Shown one piece after another: positions 14,437 to 17,205 of a stretch of 17,205 nt of DNA (positions are counted from its first letter, which is position 1; each line of letters starts with the position of its first letter). The notes beneath the pieces are model-generated. The model did no database searches and was not told the DNA's origin. It saw only the letters and a program-made list of their open reading frames with translations. The position numbers were made by a program, and so were the translations under genes. The stretch comes from Chloroflexota bacterium (GTDB lineage Bacteria > Chloroflexota > Limnocylindria > Limnocylindrales > CSP1-4), in NCBI GenBank assembly GCA_015661135.1, contig JACVXW010000015.1:1-17205 (forward strand), in the 5' to 3' direction.

Positions 14437-14796
14437 ATGGCCACGATCTCGGAAGACGCCTCCGCGCACCATTCGGACCACGGCGCGGACACGTTCCGTC
14501 ACTCCTACTCGAAGGACAAGTCCCAACTGGTCCGCCGATTGGCCAGGATCGAGGGGCAGGTGCGGGGCATCGCCCGGATGATCGAGCGGGAGGAGTACTG
14601 CGTGGACATCCTCCAGCAGACCTCGGCCCTGCGCGCCGCTGTGGACTCCCTGGCCATTCTCGTCCTCGAGGATCACGTCACGGGTTGTGTCCGGACGGCG
14701 GCCCAGCGAGGCGAGGCGGATCGGTACGTCGACGAGGTCGTGGACGTGGTCCGGCGGACATTGGGCCGGCCCGTTCGGACGGGCCAGAAGGGCTGA
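14437..14796 (+). CDS. csoR: Copper-sensing transcriptional repressor CsoR
   Basis: 119 residues. All-helical dimer/tetramer repressor. The Cu(I) ligands are present with exactly the spacing of the M. tuberculosis protein: C55, H80 and C84 (25 and 4 apart), with second-shell Y54 and E100 also in the right places. The RRLARIEGQVRGIARMIE helix is typical, with the basic residues that contact DNA. These residues separate it from RcnR (nickel) and FrmR (formaldehyde). A 20-residue N-terminal extension with four histidines (HHSDHG and a later HS) is extra and might also bind metal. It should repress its own promoter through the adjacent palindrome. No copA, copZ or other copper gene is in the window, so its other targets lie elsewhere or include the divergent operon. 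Confidence 0.95.
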   Translation: MATISEDASAHHSDHGADTFRHSYSKDKSQLVRRLARIEGQVRGIARMIEREEYCVDILQQTSALRAAVDSLAILVLEDHVTGCVRTAAQRGEADRYVDEVVDVVRRTLGRPVRTGQKG

Positions 14797-14804
14797 CCGG
14801 GTAC

Positions 14805-14848
14805 TTATCCACCGGCTCGGGCCGGGATCGCCGCTTCCTCGTGGATAA
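14805..14848. promoter_or_regulatory. Pair of inverted DnaA-box-like sites between csoR and rsmG
   Basis: TTATCCAC at 14805-14812 and its reverse complement GTGGATAA at 14841-14848 are separated by 28 bases. Each matches eight of nine bases of the DnaA box TTATCCACA (the last base differs). The second box ends five bases before a TTGACG -35-like element. The two arms could alternatively form an 8-bp hairpin with a large loop acting on the csoR transcript end. Confidence 0.5.
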
Positions 14849-14853
14849 CCCCG

Positions 14854-14882
14854 TTGACGCGAGTGGCGCGCCCTCTTACCGT
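14854..14882 (+). promoter_or_regulatory. Weak promoter candidate for rsmG
   Basis: TTGACG at 14854-14859 (five of six), a 17-base spacer and TACCGT at 14877-14882 (three of six). The -35 is good and the -10 poor. Predicted start near 14889. The remaining stretch to 15043 contains no other element I can identify. Confidence 0.35.
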
Positions 14883-15043
14883 CCTGCATCCGCACCGGTT
14901 GGAAACGGGGTCCGCGGCTCGCAGAGGGGTACGGGGAGACCCGGCCACGAACCGGGCGAGACGCGCCAGACCGAGTCCACGGCTGCGAGCGATTGACGAC
15001 GCCGGGGGTGGATCTCTCCGGCGGCGGCGCGTCACCTGTCCCC

Positions 15044-15057
15044 GGGAGGCACGCCTG
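15044..15057 (+). promoter_or_regulatory. Ribosome site and probable CTG start of rsmG
   Basis: GGGAGG at 15044-15049, five bases, then CTG at 15055, in frame with RsmG. No ATG, GTG or TTG occurs in frame between 14902 and the conserved N-terminal helix. Confidence 0.45.
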
Positions 15058-15828
15058 AACCGCCAGCGAGAGCCGCTCCCGACGCGCGTCGAGCCCCTGC
15101 CACCGCTTCCCGCCGCGTATGCGCTCGCCCTCGGCGCGGCGCTGCATCGGCTCGGGATCCGGGTGGATGCGGCGGCGCTCGAGGCCATCGAGCGGCACGT
15201 TCGCCTCCTCCTTGCCTGGAACGCGGCGATCAACCTGACGGCCATCACCGACCCTGAGGCGATCGCGCGCCTCCACGTTGCGGATTCGCTGTCCGCCCTC
15301 GACCTCGTGCGCGCCGGCCCTCACGGCTCCCTTCTGGACCTGGGCAGCGGCGGAGGTTTCCCAGGATTGCCGCTCGCCCTGGTGCTGCCCGGGACGCGGG
15401 TGCTCCTCGTGGAATCGGTGGCCAAGAAGGCCGCCTTCCTCGAGGCGGCCCGGCGCGCGCTGGGGCTGGAGGGGCGGGTGGATGTAGCGGCGGTCCGGGT
15501 CGAGTCGCTGGTTCCCCCGTCCGGGAAGCCGGCATGGGACGTGATGACCGCCCGCGCGGTGGGCTCGCTCGCGGACCTCGTTGAGCTGGCCCTTCCCGTG
15601 CTCGCCCCGGGCGGCCGCCTCGTGGCCTGGAAGCGTGGCGAGATCACCGCGGAGCTGGAGGGTGCGGGCCGCGCCGCGGCAGTCCTCGGCGGGAGCGAGC
15701 CGGAGGTACGAACGCTCCCGAGCGGTGCCGGTCTCGACGGCCATGCGCTGGTCGTCGTCCGCAGGGAGCGCCCGTCGCCGGCCGGCTACCCCCGCGACCC
15801 AGCGGTCCGGAAGCGACGGCCGTGGTGA
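15055..15828 (+). CDS. rsmG: 16S rRNA (guanine-N7) methyltransferase RsmG
   Basis: 257 residues if begun at CTG 15055. RsmG (GidB) methylates N7 of G527 in 16S rRNA using SAM. Family landmarks: LLLAWNAAINLTAITDPEAI (51-70), HVADSLSAL, the SAM-binding LLDLGSGGGFPGLPLAL (93-109), VLLVESVAKKAAFL (116-129), the MTARAVGSLADLVE region (164-177), and the C-terminal GHALVVVRRERP and YPRDPAVRKRRPW. Start choice is unusual: the frame is open back to 14854 with TTG 14854, GTG 14863 and TTG 14899, but none has a ribosome site and they would add 52-67 Arg-rich residues absent from the family. The CTG has GGGAGG at ideal spacing and gives a near-normal length. It is not in the usual gidA/parAB neighbourhood. 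Confidence 0.93.
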   Translation: MNRQREPLPTRVEPLPPLPAAYALALGAALHRLGIRVDAAALEAIERHVRLLLAWNAAINLTAITDPEAIARLHVADSLSALDLVRAGPHGSLLDLGSGGGFPGLPLALVLPGTRVLLVESVAKKAAFLEAARRALGLEGRVDVAAVRVESLVPPSGKPAWDVMTARAVGSLADLVELALPVLAPGGRLVAWKRGEITAELEGAGRAAAVLGGSEPEVRTLPSGAGLDGHALVVVRRERPSPAGYPRDPAVRKRRPW

Positions 15829-15856
15829 CGGGGGACGCTGGTACGCTGGCGCCCGT

Positions 15857-16579
15857 ATGCGGATCGCGGTCCTGTCAGGCATCCTCGCGAACATCCACGC
15901 CCTCGATGCGGTCCTGCTGGCCGTTGGAGCGACCGATGCCGTCTGGCACCTCGGCGATGTCGTGGGCTACGGCCCGGACCCGGACGTCGTCGTCGATCGC
16001 CTTCGGGAGATCGGGGCCATCGGCGTGATGGGCAATCACGACGCCGCTGCGGCCGGTGCCCCCGGGATCGAGTGGTTCAACCCGCACGCCCGCCGGGCGA
16101 TGGAGTGGACCCGGGCCGCGATCGCCCCGCGCACGGCCTCCTGGCTGGGGGCGCTCCCCGAGACGCGCGAGATCGGCGAGTTCATGCTCGTGCACGGCAG
16201 CCCTCGGGAACCCCTCTGGGAGTACGTGACATCCGTCCCGGTGGCGCGCGCCGGTCTTGACGAGATGACCGCGCGAGTCGGCCTGCACGGTCACACCCAC
16301 CTGCCGGGGGCGTTCGTCGAGGAAGATGGCCGGATCGAGGTCGTGAGCCCGAGCGACGGGTCGCTGCTCGAGCTTCGGGGCCGCCGTGCCCTGGTCAATC
16401 CGGGCAGCGTGGGCCAGCCCCGGGACGGCGATCCGCGCAGCTCGTTCCTCATCCTTGATACGGCGACGGACACGATCTCCTGGCACCGGACCAGCTACGA
16501 CATCACCGCAGCACAGACCGCCATGCAGGCCGTCGGCCTCCCTGCTTCGCTCGTTGCTCGCCTGGCGGTGGGCCTGTGA
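15857..16579 (+). CDS. Calcineurin-like metallophosphoesterase family protein lacking metal motif I
   Basis: 240 residues from ATG 15857, 28 bases after rsmG. It matches the YfcE/MJ0936-like phosphoesterase family: LGDVVGYGPDPD (D34), MGNHD (N60-H61-D62), LVHGSPREPLWEY (H113), GLHGHTHLP (H146, H148) and NPGSVGQPRDGDPRSS (181-196). The usual first motif SDxHGN, which supplies two metal ligands, reads S7-G-I-L-A-N12 here, so Asp8 and His10 are Gly and Leu. Four of the remaining metal or phosphate residues are intact. It may bind one metal only, have changed chemistry, or be a non-catalytic sensor. There is no frameshift or composition change suggesting decay. No Shine-Dalgarno precedes the ATG; TACGCT lies nine bases upstream, so it may be read from the rsmG transcript or a near-leaderless one. 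Confidence 0.9.
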   Translation: MRIAVLSGILANIHALDAVLLAVGATDAVWHLGDVVGYGPDPDVVVDRLREIGAIGVMGNHDAAAAGAPGIEWFNPHARRAMEWTRAAIAPRTASWLGALPETREIGEFMLVHGSPREPLWEYVTSVPVARAGLDEMTARVGLHGHTHLPGAFVEEDGRIEVVSPSDGSLLELRGRRALVNPGSVGQPRDGDPRSSFLILDTATDTISWHRTSYDITAAQTAMQAVGLPASLVARLAVGL

Positions 16580-16589
16580 TCCGCATCCG

Positions 16590-16613
16590 ATGATCGGCGT
16601 TCCATGATCGGCG
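16590..16613 (+). repeat. Direct repeat upstream of the KimA-like gene
   Basis: ATGATCGGCG occurs at 16590-16599 and 16604-16613, period 14 bases. The first copy is part of the palindrome CCGAT-G-ATCGG (16587-16597). This is just past the phosphoesterase stop, so it could be an operator or a weak terminator; no T tract follows. Confidence 0.4.
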
Positions 16614-16656
16614 GGCGCCAACCCTTGCGCGGCCGGAAACTCGGTGATCGACGCCT

Positions 16657-16698
16657 CCGCGTGGAGCGGCCTCATGCCGCCTACTTCCGCTGGAGCGG
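16657..16698 (+). promoter_or_regulatory. Two similar small hairpins ahead of the KimA-like gene
   Basis: CCGC-GTGGA-GCGG (16657-16669) and CCGC-TGGA-GCGG (16687-16698) share stem and most of the loop, about 30 bases apart; the second ends ten bases before the start codon. They may be an RNA regulatory element. I could not match them to a known c-di-AMP riboswitch. Confidence 0.35.
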
Positions 16699-16708
16699 GG
16701 CGGGCGTG

Positions 16709-17205
16709 ATGAAGGCGAAGGCTGCCGCCAGCGTTCCGACGACGCCCGCCGGACGCGCGTGGGCGGCGGTTCGACGCTTCTTCCTGGGCCGACCGCTCGC
16801 CTCGGACGAAGAGCTCGGAGAGCGCCTGTCCAAGAAGAAGGCCCTGGCGATCTTCAGCTCGGACGCAATCTCGTCATCCGCTTACGCGACCGAGGAGATC
16901 CTGCGCGTCCTGGTCCTTGGCGGCATTGCCGCGCTCGCGCTCGGGCTCGAGGTGTCGATCGCCATTGCGATCCTGCTGGTGACGGTCGCCATCAGCTACC
17001 GCCAGGTCTGCATCGCCTATCCGACGGGGGGCGGCTCCTACTCCGTCTCGAAGCGGAACTTCGGCCGGAACATGTCGCTGATCGCCGCTTCGGCACTCAT
17101 GATCGACTACGTCCTGACGGTCGCGGTGTCCGTGACCTCGGCCGTCGAACAGATCACGTCCGCGATCCCAGAGCTGATCGGCGAACGGGTGCTGATCGGC
17201 GTGGT
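16709..17205 (+). CDS. KimA-like APC/KUP-superfamily potassium (or amino acid) permease, N-terminal part
   Basis: 165 residues visible; the gene runs off the window. A GTG at 16706 directly ahead of the ATG is an alternative start. After a basic N-terminus (RAWAAVRRFFLGRPL) comes LSKKKALAIFSSDAISSSAY, then ATEEILRVLVL, a membrane helix (about 70-95), SYRQVCIAYPTGGGSYSVSK and a segment with ALMIDYVLTVAVSVTSAVEQ. These are the hallmarks of the KimA (YdaO) group: the LSSDALSS-AYATE motif in the first helix, the YRQ...YP.GGGSY loop and the DYVLTVAVS helix. KimA of Bacillus subtilis is a high-affinity proton-coupled potassium importer inhibited by c-di-AMP. Amino acid permeases share this architecture, so substrate is inferred. 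The C-terminal cytoplasmic part is not visible. Confidence 0.88.
   Translation, partial: MKAKAAASVPTTPAGRAWAAVRRFFLGRPLASDEELGERLSKKKALAIFSSDAISSSAYATEEILRVLVLGGIAALALGLEVSIAIAILLVTVAISYRQVCIAYPTGGGSYSVSKRNFGRNMSLIAASALMIDYVLTVAVSVTSAVEQITSAIPELIGERVLIGV

Noticed and set aside
14797..15054. Replication origin at the DnaA-box pair
   Set aside because: Only two boxes, no AT-rich unwinding region and no dnaA or dnaN nearby, so an origin is not supported.
13870..15894. A 674-codon open frame on the reverse strand across csoR and rsmG
   Set aside because: It is antisense to csoR, rsmG and other well-recognised genes, has Arg/Pro/Gly-rich shadow composition and no recognisable domain. Long antisense frames are expected at this GC content.
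16580..16708. ydaO-type c-di-AMP riboswitch before the KimA-like gene
   Set aside because: I could not find the conserved core elements by eye and the region is short (129 bases), so I do not call it.

Overview
The window is very GC-rich (roughly 70% by eye) bacterial chromosome, densely packed, with many 4-base ATGA or GTGA overlaps and frequent GTG starts. The gene set (RsmG, DNA polymerase III delta prime, HPRT, CsoR, a KimA-type permease, a complete branched-chain amino acid ABC transporter with a lipoprotein binding protein) fits a high-GC Chloroflexota-like or actinobacterium-like organism. That placement is inference from composition and protein flavour, not from a marker gene. I see no mobile element, CRISPR array, tRNA or rRNA.

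Layout. (1) 1-1675, leftward: an acyl-ACP thioesterase cut by the window edge, a putative PD-(D/E)XK-fold protein and a small unknown protein, joined by GTGA overlaps, then a separate 114-residue unknown. (2) 1763-2554, rightward: an atypical short-chain dehydrogenase. (3) 2583-6498, leftward: GNAT-like protein, NYN-domain putative RNase with a very long basic disordered tail, holB and acyP, probably one operon. (4) 6499-12146, rightward: a 417-base control region with a good promoter, then livK-livH-livM-livG-livF. A long hairpin separates the binding-protein gene from the permease genes. (5) 12155-14305, leftward: zinc-ribbon protein, nuclease-fold protein, hpt and a four-helix membrane protein, all linked by ATGA overlaps. 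(6) 14306-14436: a divergent control region with a perfect CsoR-type operator on the csoR promoter and a second palindrome beside a candidate near-leaderless promoter facing the other way. (7) 14437-17205, rightward: csoR, two inverted DnaA-box-like sites, rsmG, a calcineurin-like phosphoesterase that has lost its first metal motif, and the start of a KimA-like permease cut by the window end.

How it works together. The liv operon is a standard high-affinity uptake system: LivK outside the membrane, LivH/LivM as channel, LivG/LivF as ATPases. CsoR has all its copper ligands and very likely represses itself, but no copper pump or chaperone is in view. The most notable points are the csoR divergent region, the DnaA-box pair upstream of rsmG, the NYN protein with a histone-H1-like tail, the motif-I-less phosphoesterase, an SDR without its catalytic lysine, and rsmG apparently lacking an ATG, GTG or TTG start near its conserved N-terminus. 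No single locus is clearly a new defence or metabolic system. The best candidates for undescribed biology are the two small leftward operons containing PD-(D/E)XK-like proteins.
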